Below, piece by piece: positions 46,084 through 57,547 of a stretch of 64,000 bases of DNA. Within the stretch, counting starts at the first letter, position 1; every line of letters begins with the position of its first letter. The DNA is from Isoetes taiwanensis (taxonomy: Eukaryota; Streptophyta; Lycopodiopsida; Isoetales; Isoetaceae): positions 19,813,418-19,877,417 of the forward strand of contig JAJEKV010000010.1 of assembly GCA_021234155.1 (NCBI GenBank), in the 5' to 3' direction. The position numbers and the translations under genes were made by a program. A model generated the notes under the pieces. The model saw only the letters and a list, made by a program, of their open reading frames with translations. It did no database searches and was not told where the DNA came from.

Positions 46084-48004
46084 TAAATAAACCTTTTCCT
46101 AATTATTGGTGTTATTAGCTTGCAAACCACCATCCCCCCACACACACACACAAAACAAAAAAGAAAAAGAACATTTGAGGTCGTTAGTCACCATTGTATT
46201 AGGTTGACTTACTTTGGACGTTAGCATATTTGGTAGTCATATGTACGTGATTCAATGTTTGAACCACCATTCCAAAATGTAAGCACCATTAAGGGAGTTC
46301 CCACCATACATTGTATAGAGAATCTTCAATGGTTCCCATCAATAACTGTTTGCACGCATATGGTTTTGGATTAATAACAGTATTCTAGTGAGGAAAGCAT
46401 GGTTAAGTGGCAAATTAATGAATATATGAATATTATTATTTATAAAGGAAAAGCTTTGATTGTCATACAATGAAGGAAGAAGAAGCAATCGAGGGCAACT
46501 TTGTTTATCTAAATATTTTCTGCTCCACTGGATTTGATGGGCACCTACTTTGATGTCTCAATTTCCTTTTGATTGATTATGAGGATCTCGAATTTGAGAC
46601 TTTTGTTGCAAAATTGGCATTTATATATCGAAATTTGAGAGCTTGAAAGACATCGCCAAGATTCCAAAATCTGCAATTGCAAATTTCCATCAGTATGCCG
46701 ATTGAATTTCTATGCTTTTGCTCAGTTTTAGGTCCTCTGCGGTGCTGGCGAAAACCAATCAAGATACTACAGCCAAGGTACCACAAAGAGCTTTCTAATC
46801 TCTTTACCTTTCTAATCTCTCTGGCAAGGAAGTCAATCTATATTAGCACAATCCTACTAGTTAGGTTATCCTTTGTCGGAGGTTAACTTCTGAGATGCTA
46901 AAGCAAGAAATCAAAACAAAGGTTGATACTTTGTCGGAAGCTCCATAAGCTAGAATGGCATCTAGAAGGCCTCTGATCACATCAGTTCTAATTTCAATTC
47001 CAATGCTCTTAAAGTAAGGTCTCACTGGAATTGAAAATATTACAAAGGACAACTGCTAAGGAATTTAGGTACGAGAGCAGGAAGATGCAAAAATGCTCTA
47101 CATAAGACATAGAGATAATCTCATGAAAAGAGATGAAGACTAAGAGAAGCGTGGAGAACAAGTCAAAAAACTTCCCCATGAACTCAATGACAGCTCAAGA
47201 TACTAACAGATGTCAGCAGCTAGTTTTTTTGTTGTTCTCTCCAAAAATATGTACTCAAACAAAGACTTTTAAGCCATGTATTTTAATAAATAAATAAATA
47301 AATAAATAAATAAAATTCAAAGTTTCCTATCTGTAGTTCTTATATAGTCCACCATTTTGGCAATAATAGTTTCCTCGTCCACAATTCTTAAGTGGTCCAG
47401 TATTGGAGCAGCCTTCTATTTGCAACGATATCTTGAAATTTGTTCATAATCATATCACAGGAGTAACAGCACAAGTTTGTTGTTACTCTTGTGATCAGTC
47501 CAGTAGGTATTTCATGTAACCATAATTGTGAGTATATCCAACTTCTTTCGTCAACTTTGTTATTGCATATAAATAGGCCTCCAAGGCTACATTTTGTTTG
47601 CCAAATTTTGCCACCAATGTGATCAATTCCATGAATAAGTTAAGTCAGCTACCTTGAAGTTGCTTCACTGCTATGTTATCTTATTGTGACGATGAAAGAC
47701 TATTTAAAATGGAGTTTCGAGAGTTAAAAAAGAGGGTGAGTTATTTTTGTTCCATTTGGAACACTTGCAATTTCGTCCAGATTGGGAAGATTGAACATAG
47801 TTCAATGTGTTACGATTATTTGATGCAGATTCCTAGGTTGTTCTAGCTATGGTGTCTACTATTTCTTCTATAACCAAGGCAATGTATGTCAAGGCTCTGA
47901 GCTTTGGTGGAAGAAGATCTGTTGAAGTGTGATAAGAGTGGCTCTCAAAGTAGTGGAATATGCAGCTTCCCTTCTCACAATATTGAAAGAGCCCCTTATC
48001 ACAG
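46084..48004. other. no gene recognised; (AAAT)n run
   Basis: 1.9 kb without a supported gene. An (AAAT)n microsatellite lies at about 47285-47314. Short frames at 46577-46886 overlap on opposite strands and show no domain. Confidence 0.4.
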
Positions 48005-48560
48005 GATTAAATAGAATAGAATAGAATAGAAGAGAGTTTTTATCGTCCACGAAGACCAATTGGCCTATGGGACCGAAAAAGGAGGCGTAGCAAGCGTATT
48101 ACTATCCAGATTAAAAAAACCCCTGCCCCGAAGGATTTTTGGGGGAAAAATCGTGACAGGAATAGGACTGTTGTCAAACTGTACAAATATCTATCATGGA
48201 GGGAAAGAAATATGTACACATATCAAGCAAGTGCTGGAGGACCGAGCTGATCTCAGCGATCCATGACCTCTTGAAGGTATGATCCCAACATCCGTACCGA
48301 GGCCGTGCTCAACATCTCATACATGGATTGGCCAGGATGGACCAGCTCAGTATAGCGTATCCGAATATCATCATATGCCGGACACCTCTGAAGGGTGTGG
48401 CATTCATCTTTCATAGCTCCAACTTGGTAGTGTTGACAAAGCCTCTCTTGGCGTGGCTCTCCAATCCATCTCTATTGCCCTTGTTTTTCAGCCTTGCACA
48501 TCCGCATCTCCTGCTCCCAAGAATTGCAATACTGATCTTCCAATACATCCATTCTACAGA
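48005..48560 (-). pseudogene. 3' end of a LINE (C-terminal pol and tail)
   Basis: On the minus strand a frame reads DECHTLQRCPAYDDIRIRY and then, after about 20 residues, MLGSYLQEVMDR before a stop (about 48450-48265). This is the zinc-knuckle/C-terminal block of plant LINE pol genes; the LINE at 53427 has HVFLNCLAYLDIRC and LGSYLRKVE in the same place. Downstream comes an untranslated part and a tail of CTATT repeats (AATAG on the plus strand, 48005-48030), a short-repeat tail rather than poly(A). The 5' part is missing. Confidence 0.7.
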
Positions 48561-48590
48561 ATGTAATAGCAAAACCTCTGATCCTGAATT

Positions 48591-48728
48591 GTAGCAAACT
48601 CGCATTTGAATGGAAATAGGGCAGAGCTTAGATCAGGAGGCTTAACCTGCTCAGAAATGGTAGCAAACTCACATTTGAATGGAAATAGGGCGGAGCTTAG
48701 ATCAAGAGGCTTAACCTGCTCAGAAATG
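48591..48728. repeat. 69-bp tandem duplication
   Basis: Two units (48591-48659 and 48660-48728) beginning GTAGCAAACTC, differing at only a few positions. Confidence 0.9.
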
Positions 48729-49168
48729 GGTTTAAGGGGGGCCAACCCTCCCTCTCGGGGTATCATGGCAAATTAACCCTCTCGATCTGCCGGCCTCGAG
48801 GGTTCCCTCAAGGGGAGGGTTAGCCTCCTCTTCTTAGGAATAGAAACTACTCTGAATTCAAACCCTATGGCAATCTTTTCAACCGTTTCATCTTCTTCCT
48901 CTTTCTTAGCTTCTTTGTTCAATCTGGACAAAACCAATTCAAATTTAGTTGATTCAATAATAATTAAGAATATGCAAATAATTCTTTTTGAAATTACTCA
49001 GTTTTAAAAGATCAATTATGGAATCCAACCAAGTTATATTGGCATTCCAGTTCCCTATTGTGTCTAGTACAAACTGGAAAAGCTTTCCTATGTTTCTACA
49101 ATTTCTCAAAATGCTCAAATCTTTGCTCAAACTCATTTAACCCTTCTCTGATCTCGTTTCGTATAATT

Positions 49169-49230
49169 CCTTAGGGAGCCCGATTATCTCCCAGCTTTCC
49201 TTAGGGAGCCCGATTATCTCCCAACTGGAT
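49169..49230. repeat. 30-bp tandem duplication
   Basis: TTAGGGAGCCCGATTATCTC occurs at 49171 and 49201, as two adjacent 30-bp units. Confidence 0.85.
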
Positions 49231-49570
49231 GATTTCCGGTGCCTACTCCTCTTCCACAGCCCATTTGGCTTCAGATTTTGCAAAGAAATCTACAAGATCA
49301 AAGATCTTCTGGAACAAATCGAGGTGCATCTACATTTTGGAATGTTTTTTAGTGATTTGGTTTAGCAGATAGGCTGCTAAAAATTATTTTTTAGTGGTTC
49401 CAAATTTTCACTAAGAGCTTTAGAAACTGTCCCCATGAACGGGGCATACGTAAAATACACCTTAACTTGTGGGCACGTTCCCAAAAAGTTTCCTACAATA
49501 AAGATAATGACTTTTGAATATAATTAAAATGACATACATATATAAACTTAAACTTGCAACATCTTGTTAT
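49231..49570. other. no gene recognised
   Basis: Spacer of about 340 bp between the duplication and the hairpin, AT-rich, without a feature I can name. Confidence 0.4.
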
Positions 49571-49688
49571 GTAGAATGGCATGGGGGACTGCCCCCATGA
49601 CCTGCAGAATCAGGGAGCGCCGTGTAGGCGCGACCTGATTCTGCAGGTCATGGGGGCAGCAAGAATGGCTGACCCATGCCATTTCTAC
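49571..49688. repeat. 118-bp near-perfect hairpin (foldback MITE or small-RNA precursor)
   Basis: Outer arms GTAGAATGGCATGGG (49571) and its inverse (49673-49688, one extra base). Inner arms of 26 bp, exactly complementary (49589-49614 and 49634-49659), and an apical GCGCC/GGCGC stem. The loop is about 5 bases. The short bulges on both sides are asymmetric. Confidence 0.85.
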
Positions 49689-50748
49689 TACGTCAAGGTA
49701 AGGCAAACCGGATTCTACAAAACCGGATTCTATAGGTTTTGGAGGGGTGATTTGTCATTCTTTGACAAGAATGGTTCAAGAAGATGCAGGAACGGTGACC
49801 CACTTACCTGCCAGTAAAGAAGCAGCTAAAAGAGGCTTACCCAAAATCAAACCCCCTATTCCAATTTCCAAAACCCTAACCTTGGGTCACGATCGCATGA
49901 AACCTTCTGGAAATTGTGGCAACTGTTTTGCCACGTCTTATTGTAACAACGTTAGGACAATTCTGCACGTTTCCGTTATATTCCAACACAAGCCAAAAAT
50001 GTCCGGAAATATCTCAGTTACAAATCAGTTTTGAGTCTTTGTAACACGCAGTGTTCCATCCAAATCCCACCTTAACAGGACACATACAACCATATAACCA
50101 TGCTACTCCAAAACACATACAAAAGAATTTATTCATAGCAGCAGCCCTTACAAAGGATAACCCCCATGCTGAGAAAGCTAATAGAGGCCATCACTACATT
50201 AATGCCTGTAACCTCATAACCTTTCCATGGGTTTGATCAACCAACATGCTCCTCTGATCTGGACTAGCATATTTTATTTTACAGCACAAGAAGATTTTGT
50301 AGAAAAGGGTAAAGGTTTCTTGGCAGCATCAAGCTCCTCGTGACATGAAAAATAAAAGGTTAAGTGACAAAATCTATCCTGTCTTTACCTGCCGTCCACA
50401 CAAGTCACATGCTGCCGCATAACAAAACAGATGAAAAATTACCAAATAGATTCCTTTCAAGAAATGAGCCTACATCATAGAAACTCTTATGGCCATAAAA
50501 CACAGCAGAATCTAGAGGAGGACACCGGAGACCTTAGAAAAAATAAAGAGTTCTCTGAACCTCCTCTACTAAGCAGTGCAAGAGGAAGAAGTGATTCCAG
50601 GTAACTAACAGAATCGTGTTGTCATTCATTACATGCTTGCCTTGAAAGGCATACAATCAGTCTTTAATATGGAACCTGTCACTGCACATTCATAATAAGA
50701 TGTTCTTAGGTCAGATGTATGAAAAAACACACTATCTTTGACAATATA
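49689..50748 (-). other. downstream region of the 14-3-3 gene
   Basis: Contains no further gene. On the minus strand, AATAAA-type hexamers occur, for example as TTTATT at about 50127 on the plus strand, which could end the 14-3-3 transcript, though the true cleavage site is not visible. A short direct repeat with CCGGATTCTA occurs at about 49708 and 49723. Confidence 0.4.
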
Positions 50749-52059
50749 TCATACCTCTCCGTCATCAAGCTTGCCAGCCTCATCACCTTTCACCTGGTCT
50801 TCTCCTGTAACAAGCAAGTCCATATTAGTATCGCTTCATTGGAAGTTCATAAGAGTATAAATATAAGTCAAAGGAACAAAACCTACCTCCATCCTCCTGC
50901 AGATCAGAGGTCCACAAAGTTAAGTTGTCCCTGAGAAGCTGCATAATCAAGGTGCTATCCTTGTAGGATTCTTCATTCAATGTATCAAGCTCTGCAATAG
51001 CTTCGTCAAACGCTTGCTTTGCTAAATGGCAAGCCCTACATAAACGTTCATATATTGCATATTAGTTACAAAGATTATGCTTCTTTAAAAATACAAGATA
51101 AAATAAATAAAAAAGATACCGGTCTGGTGAATTCAAAATCTCGTAATAGAAAACAGAAAAGTTGAGTGCTAATCCAAGTCTTATAGGATGGGTAGGAGCT
51201 AAATCAGTAACTGCTGTGTTGGAAGCAGCCTATAATATCGCAAAAAAATGGTAGTCAGCAGAGAGATATTAAAGGGCAAATAAACAAAATTAACCAGGAA
51301 CATAAGTGAATGATTAATGATATAATGCAAATACCTAATAATACCTGGTATGCTTTCAAAGATTGATCTGCTGCATCTTTTCGTTCGTTTCCTGTCTTGA
51401 ACTCCGCAAGGTAACGATAATAGTCTCCCTTCCTGCATAGAAACGAAAATGGACTCCTTATAATATGCATAACCTAGAATATGAAAGAGAGATGCCATGC
51501 GAGAATCAGGCATACATCTTATAATAGAAGACGGTAGATTCACCAGTGCTAGAGGAAGGAATGAGATGCTCGTCAATGATAGTAAGAATATCGTTGCAGA
51601 TCTTAGAAAGTTCATCTTCCACTTTTCGCTGGTATTCTCTGATCCGTTTGACATTCTGCTCATTACCTTTGCTCTCTTCTTTTTGCTCAATAGAAGACAA
51701 AATCCTCCATGAAGCACGTCGAGCACCAATAACATTCTTATAACCTACGGACAAGAGATTCCTTTCTTCCAGAGTAAGCTCCACATCAAGCTTAGCCACT
51801 TTTTTCATGGATTCAACTATTTCTGCACAGGTACCAGAAAACAAAAACAGGGCTACCTTAGTTTTTCCAGTATAACAGAGATCTAGCAAGAAGAATCAGC
51901 TTAAAAAACGTGGAGGCAGCAAAATCTAAGAAAAAGATATCAAAATGGCGATGAAAAGGAGCTGAATCCAATTAAGAGATTCTTACCATCGTATCGCTCA
52001 GCCTGCTCGGCAAGCTTGGCCACATAAACATGGCCTTCACGCTCCTTGTCGGTGCTCAT
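50749..52059 (-). CDS. 14-3-3 protein, epsilon-type, six coding exons
   Basis: A phosphoserine/phosphothreonine-binding adaptor that acts as a dimer in cytosol and nucleus on many signalling and metabolic proteins. Coding exons on the minus strand: 51987-52059, 51516-51822, 51345-51432, 51120-51229, 50887-51035 and 50749-50804. All introns (82-164 bp) are GT-AG, phases agree, and the sum is 783 nt, 260 residues plus stop, normal for the family. It starts [20 protein letters not shown]. Signature 1 is [19 protein letters not shown] (45-63); signature 2 is [18 protein letters not shown] in exon 5. The phosphopeptide pocket is intact: Lys53, Arg60, Arg133 and Tyr134. The wording [15 protein letters not shown] and the multi-exon structure fit the plant epsilon group. 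The C-terminal tail is short and acidic ([18 protein letters not shown]). No damage is seen, so this gene looks functional. Confidence 0.96.
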
Positions 52060-52252
52060 GTTGTTCAGGCGAATCGATCAGATCAGAGAAAAGCTTTCGG
52101 CAATGTCCGCTTAGAACGCGAGGGGAGAGAAAGCAGCCTTCAGTTTAATGCAAAAGGGGTTTTTCAACGCAAGCGGAAAAAATACCGCCGCTTGGAGTAA
52201 AAAAAGCTACGAAAAAAAGTGACGCGAGTGCAAAAGATAACGCAAACCTGCA
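52060..52252 (-). promoter_or_regulatory. 5' UTR and proximal promoter of the 14-3-3 gene
   Basis: On the minus strand it holds a CT-rich patch (GCTTTCTCTCCCCTCGCG), usual near plant transcription starts, and an inverted repeat CAAGCGG/CCGCTTG 11 bp apart (about 52170-52194). No clear TATA box. A dispersed repeat begins only about 190 bp upstream of the ATG. Confidence 0.45.
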
Positions 52253-52980
52253 CTATTGATGCCGCGGATAGGGTGAGTAAGACAAGAAAGACTAGATGGG
52301 CTCGGACGTGGCAAATCACCGCCAGTCTGTTTATATGCCGCCCGCCAGTTCATTACTTCGACGCCTCACCTTATATCCCATATATGTAACAATCGATTTT
52401 TTTCACCTCCATAGTCCCACACAGGCCTACCATTTTTTACTCTCTTCATCATCGATCCGATCTTGCCTACTTGCCCTGGCCCATTTGCCCAGCCTATCCT
52501 ATCTATCATGCTCTGCTTTCCATTCTCGTGGTTCGGCTCTCGCGTCACCCCCATTCTACAGCTTCAATATGCCCCAATTGTCTGTACCCTTCTTAGACTG
52601 AACTTCTACCTTACATGACCTGAAATTGGATGGCAATGTCCCAATAGGATACTTATCTTATTCAATGCATCGATGTTGGTAGACGATTCAAACTATAAGG
52701 CTTATCTCACGTACTTGTCTCGCTTAACATTACGGCAATATCCAATAGGATATCTTAAACCATTTTATATATACCTCTTATTTACATTCAAGACTTCACA
52801 TGACTTACTAAATCTAGGATGCATTTATATCAAGACATAGAGTTTCGCTATTTATCTTTCTTTAACCGGCAGGATTTGTGATCAGCTCAATCCTGAGCGT
52901 CCATCGCAGATCCACGATATCTGCGGAACCTTCACTTGTCCACCTTAATCGGCTTCCCCTCGGCTCACGGTGGTAGCTCC

Positions 52981-53060
52981 GTCATGATAATCTTGCTGTG
53001 GTCATGATAATCTTGCTCCGGTCATGATAATCTTGCTCTGGATCTTGATAATCTTGCTAT
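52981..53060 (+). repeat. four 20-bp tandem units
   Basis: GTCATGATAATCTTGCTSYG repeated four times, the last unit diverged (GATCTTGATAATCTTGCTAT). Confidence 0.9.
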
Positions 53061-53131
53061 GAGCATCCGAACCAGCTGATAAACCTTGCTCTGGAGCTTG
53101 CTATGGAGCTCTGTTTGTGGCCTGCCGGTTA

Positions 53132-53239
53132 AAGGGGATAAACACCTCTGCTTGCCCCTCACAGCAGATAAACGGGCTCGCCCCTCCGGGCTCGCCCGTT
53201 TATCTGCTGTAAGGGGCTCGCAAGGGTGTTTATCCCCTT
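53132..53239. repeat. 108-bp hairpin with 46-bp arms
   Basis: Arms 53132-53177 and 53194-53239, beginning AAGGGGATAAACACC and ending CAGCAGATAAACGGGC, complementary except for a few positions in the middle. The 16-base loop is GC-rich. Confidence 0.9.
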
Positions 53240-53426
53240 CATCTAAACAAGAAAGCTCTAGGTGCATGACAATGTTGAGGATATTCTTGAGACCTATATT
53301 CTGCATACTTAAGTTTGGAAAATAGCCACTTGGAACTGTGTTTTACATGCCACTTAACAATATTTGTAAAAACCGAAGAAAGTTTTGTCAACATGTTGAA
53401 ACGGGACTCCCACTTCAATCTAACAA

Positions 53427-53502
<76 letters not shown>

Positions 53503-53503
53503 T
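53427..53503. repeat. (AAT)n microsatellite at the LINE 3' end
   Basis: About 25 units directly after the LINE C-terminal coding region on the minus strand. It lies where the related repeat copy C has no such run, so it probably arrived with the LINE as its tail. Confidence 0.95.
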
Positions 53504-55610
53504 ATTAATCACGCCCTCATAGGACCTTGAGGTCATGGAACGGCAAGTTTACAGAAACTGCTTTTATTTTTAGCAACAACAATCTGTGCATCTCAACCTT
53601 TCTCAAATAACTACCTAGAGCTTTTGGCTCCATATCCAGCAAATCGTGAAAACTTGGATATTCCACATGAGATGTACATCTAATATCCAAGTAAGCAAGG
53701 CAATTCAGGAAAACATGTTGCTCATCTTCTATCTTCCCTTGATCACATAATTGACAAGTTCATTCTTCCTTTGGGATCCTAAACCGTCTTCCTGTTTCGA
53801 TTTTCAGCCTATGGGAACTTGTCCGATATCTGGCAATGGTTTGCTTCATGTACCGCGGTAATCTTGTTCGAAGATAAGATTGGTCAGAGTAAACTATCAT
53901 TGGATTAATATCCGTCATGTATACAAGCATCCTGGAACCCGGTTGTGCCCATATCTTCCTTAATGCGGTAGTCTGGACTAGATCCCTGACCCCAATATCC
54001 GTATCTGGCCAATTTTCCTCACTTATCCCCCATCGTTCAGCCCATACTAGAACATCCCTATACCATCCTGATGTCTTGGAGATCTCCATGGCGTTCTTAG
54101 AGAACCGATGGTCATCTAGTCCATGAAGTCTATTGATAAATGTAATGGTCTGGATAAGTGCCTCCACTTCTAAGGGTAATAGATCTGCTTCCGCTAACAT
54201 GATAGGATATGGGGTTTGTGTCTTTACTCCCAATTCTTCATGCAGAAAGATTTTTTGTACCCGCTCTACCTGGTCCCAAAGCGTCGCCGATAATGTGGGT
54301 CCCCAAATCTGCCCTCCATATAGAAGTACTCTTTGCACTAATGTTTTGAACAACATTTTCTTCATCCCCCAATCTGTAAGTTCAGCCTTATAGCATTTAC
54401 GCAACATCCCATATAATGCCTTTTTGCCTCCAGAGATCCGTTTCTTTACACATTCTTTCCACCTGTAATTTGTGGTGAATTCTAAGCTCAAGTATTTATG
54501 GCAATCTACCACCTCAATTTTTTCATCTTTATATACAAACTATGGCCTGTTCACTGTGCCATAGACCAATATCTTGGTTTTAGAAAGATTCACTTTCATT
54601 TCCTTTTTTTTCACAAAACCGGTCCAGGTTATGTAAGTGTTCTTGCAATCCTTCAGGTGTTTCTGCCAATAGAACTACATCATCCGCATAAAGTAGACAC
54701 CCAGTCGAGTGCCTGCTGACCCATTTTGTTGCAGCCAACATTCCAGCTCATCGATGTACAATGCAAAAAGGGTGGGTGATAATGGGCAGCCTTGTCTCAC
54801 TCCAATCATACTTTGGATTTCAGCATTTACATTACCAGCAATTTTCGCGATAACCTCTTCATATAATTTAGCTACTGCTCCTCTGAGCGAAACCAGAACT
54901 TCAAGTTCTTCCATTCTCTTTCCCAAACCATTTCGTGGCACGGTGTCAAAGGCTTTTGAGAAATCTACAAAAGCTAGATACAATGACCTCCTTGATCTCT
55001 TAGCTTTCTCTATCAAGACTCTTAGTGTCAACGCATGGTCCAGGATGTTATGCATTCTCCGGAAGCCAGCTTGACATTGGGTTGTATGTTATGATCTTCG
55101 GCCCATTGACTGAGTTTACGTTCTAACAAAGAACGCAATAATTTAGAAAAGACACTTCCAACCATGAATGTTCTATAATTCCGAACATCTTTCATGTCTC
55201 CTGGTTTATGAATCGGCACTATTTTGTTTTGCTTCCAAGTTTTTGGCAAGCCTGCTCTTACTGCCGCATTCAACTGTTTAGTCAAGATATCCAGAAGTAT
55301 TTGCCCTCCCCATTTTAAGAGTTCTACACTCAAACCTTGCAAATCTGCAGCTTTACCATTTTGCATGTGTTTCAGCGCAATTTTCATATCCTCGTTAGTA
55401 AAAATGTCTTCAATCACATTTACACTTTCCATGTTCATAGCATCTTCACAAAAATACAAAGAGTGCACAAGCTGAATCAACTCTTCTTCCTCCAGTTCTG
55501 GTGGTGGCAAATTTCCATTCAACTTCTTCCAGAATGTCTTAGGATGTTCCGTGAACTTGTTACCCAGTTCGTCCTGTTTCTTCAACAAATAGGCTCCCAC
55601 AAAATAATGG
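53427..55610 (-). pseudogene. LINE pol gene, 5'-truncated, with (ATT)n tail
   Basis: Non-LTR retrotransposon on the minus strand. In order: a linker with HPKTFWKKLNGNLPP; the N-terminal RT part with KMQNGKAAD-like spacing (ALKHMQNGKAADLQGLS), NKIVPIHKPGDMKDVRNYR and KLSQWAEDHN (55600-55030); FVDFSKAFDTVPR and GVRQGCPLSPTLFALYIDEL (55055-54740); LLYADDVVLLAE at about 54690-54660 in another phase; the thumb and C-terminal region with KYLSLEFT and VLLYGGQIWGP (54512-53760); then, past an in-frame TGA, a zinc knuckle CQLCDQG...HVFLNC and LGSYLRKVE. The endonuclease is absent, so it is 5' truncated. The tail is an (ATT)n run (53427-53503). Frameshifts near 55050 and 54690 and the TGA break the frame. 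Confidence 0.88.
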
Positions 55611-56013
55611 TTTCATGAACATTGAGTTATACATCTAGGGTGAAAATATACTCGGTAATTTTTTTCCTTATAGCATCCCACTTATGACATATGACAATTC
55701 ATTCTTAGACACACATTACACAAGATGAGACTCGCACTCAACCACTTCATTCTTAGACACACACTACATTTGAAAAGACTTGCATTCACCCACTTCATTG
55801 TCAACACATACTACAGAGGCATGTGACCATTAAAGATATGCTAACTTCTTTTTTTTTTTTCCTCGGCAAATGACATATTTTTTTATTTGCTATACATTTT
55901 AAAATTTGTAATGGCCAATGCGAGAGTACTTCTCTTCTACAAGATGTAGGTTAAGTTTCCCTCGCAGTATCGCGACATGGATGACACGCTCCAAAAGTAA
56001 ACCTCATCACGAG
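55611..56013. other. no gene recognised; local duplication
   Basis: A phrase of about 45 bp with 'cattcttagacacacattaca' and 'cacttcatt' occurs twice (about 55695-55740 and 55745-55800). Otherwise nothing. Confidence 0.5.
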
Positions 56014-56155
56014 CTATTGATGTCGCGGATAGGGTGAGTAAGACAAGAAAGACTAGATGGGCTTGGACGTAACAATCATTGCCAGTCTATTTATATGTCG
56101 CTCGCCAATTCGTTACTTTTACACCTCACCTCATACCATATAATAACTGATTTTA
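56014..56155 (+). repeat. repeat R, copy B (left part only)
   Basis: Matches 52253-52400 and stops at the phrase 'ctgatttt', where L1-like sequence begins soon after. Confidence 0.8.
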
Positions 56156-56169
56156 TTGTGAAGGCAGTA

Positions 56170-57000
56170 AGAGGTGCATAATCTTCCTCTACTCTGCACC
56201 CCACATTGGCTGCTGGGTTCATCACCCTTATACCTAAAGTACCAAGGCCTGTGTCGCTTGGTGAATGGAGACCTATTGCTCTGACCAATGTTATGTGCAA
56301 GGTTATTATGAAAGGCATTGCCAACCGTGTTAAGCCTATTCTAAGCAGGATAATTGGTAGAGAACAGTCGGCATTCCTTCCTGGCAGGTACATTCTTGAT
56401 AATTATATTGCAGCTAGGGAAGGGTTACATTGGTGTAGATACTCAAAGCAGAACTGTGTTCTTGTGAAGATGAATTTCCGGAAGGCCTATGACTCCCTTA
56501 GATGGGAAGGTTTGCAAGAGTCCAGAGTGAGTTCATCAATCTCTCTATGGGCATGAACAAGCTTGCCTCTGCCTTGGTGCTTGTTAATGGTGAGCCTTCA
56601 GGCCTATTTCGGGAAAGGAATACGACAGGGATGTCCGTTAGCTCCCTACCTCTTTGTGATTATGCTTAGCCTTCTTACAAAAATGGTGAACTTCAAAGTG
56701 GAGGAAGGTGCCATGTATGGACTATCTCTTCCGGGTCAAGGTGGGAAGCTTACGATTCTTCATGTTCCTCAGGTTTGATGATAGTAGTTTCCAATCCTTT
56801 CATGATATTCTAGTTGCCTTTAAGGATATCTCTAGTATTGAGCTCAATGCAAACAAATGTTCTACTCTATGGGCCTTGGATGGGGATATTGACCCTCGTG
56901 CTGAAGAACTTGGTTTCCCGGTGGTGGTAACAGATGAGGCAGTTAAGTTTTTAGGTCTACCACTATCTCTCTCGGATAGCATGAAAGGCTTATGCTGCTA
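56170..57000 (+). pseudogene. L1-like reverse transcriptase fragment, central part
   Basis: A different LINE clade from the two above. It begins AAGFITLIPKV (RT block 1), then LGEWRPIALTNVMCK, ILSRIIGREQSAFLPGRYI, VLVKMNFRKAYDSLRW and, after a frame change near 56540, IRQGCPLAPYLFVIM, then FDDSSFQSFHDIL and KFLGLPLS. These are the ordered palm and finger blocks of plant L1-type RT. The two catalytic aspartates of the [FY]xDD block are present (RFDD). Frames change at least twice, and the N-terminal RT part and endonuclease are missing. Confidence 0.85.
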
Positions 57001-57547
57001 ATGTACTATAACGTTATACTTATAACTGACTACACGCAAAAAAGGGGGAGGGCTTAATTGTCTTTTAATATTGTTAAGAATAATTTCAATATATATTGTT
57101 AAGAATAGAACACATTAGAGGATATTGAATTGAATTGATTTTTATTGTCAACGGAGGCCAATCGGCCTATGGGCCCCAATAGAGAAGAGCCTTTTTAACG
57201 TCCATGAAAGACCAGACATAAAGAAATGGAAATGATAAAGGCGCTCGAGCTGATACCACTTATTTTTCAAGAGGGAAGGCTAGAGAAGGCCTTAGCTATT
57301 GAGGGAGCCCTGACTGGTATTATATGGAAAGTAGAGAATGTCGTACCTTTGAAAATGTGGGGCAAGATGACTATGTAATAAACACGTGTGAAAATATTTT
57401 TTTCCTTTTTAAAGGACGTATTTCATTGATCATGCAACATCAAATACATTGGCCAAGTACAACTCATGCAATATCAAATACATTGGCCAATCTCAAACTC
57501 GTGACCTCGATTTAATGTCCTACCACAAGACTATGCACTAAAGAGCT
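57001..57547 (-). repeat. LINE 3'-end relic and spacer
   Basis: Around 57118-57200 the minus strand reads GGGCCCATAGGCCGATTGG, then AATAAAAATCAATTCAATTC. The LINE fragment at 48005 ends in a matching way (CCATAGGCCAATTGG, GATAAAAA, short-repeat tail). This is probably the 3' terminus of the same LINE family with a TCAAT-type tail. The remainder shows nothing. Confidence 0.45.

Larger units (their letters stand above)
52253..53426 (+). repeat. dispersed repeat R, copy A (uninterrupted)
   Basis: Starts CTATTGATGCCGCGGATAG. Its left 150 bp recur at 56014-56155 (same orientation) and the rest recurs in reverse at 57548-58193. It contains a fourfold 20-bp repeat and a large hairpin, given separately. 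No coding function is recognised; the frame at 52296-52601 is not conserved in the other copies. Confidence 0.7.

Noticed and set aside
51199-51735. 178-codon minus-strand frame overlapping the 14-3-3 gene
   Set aside because: It reads through introns and in the wrong phase of exons 2 and 3. The spliced model explains the region.
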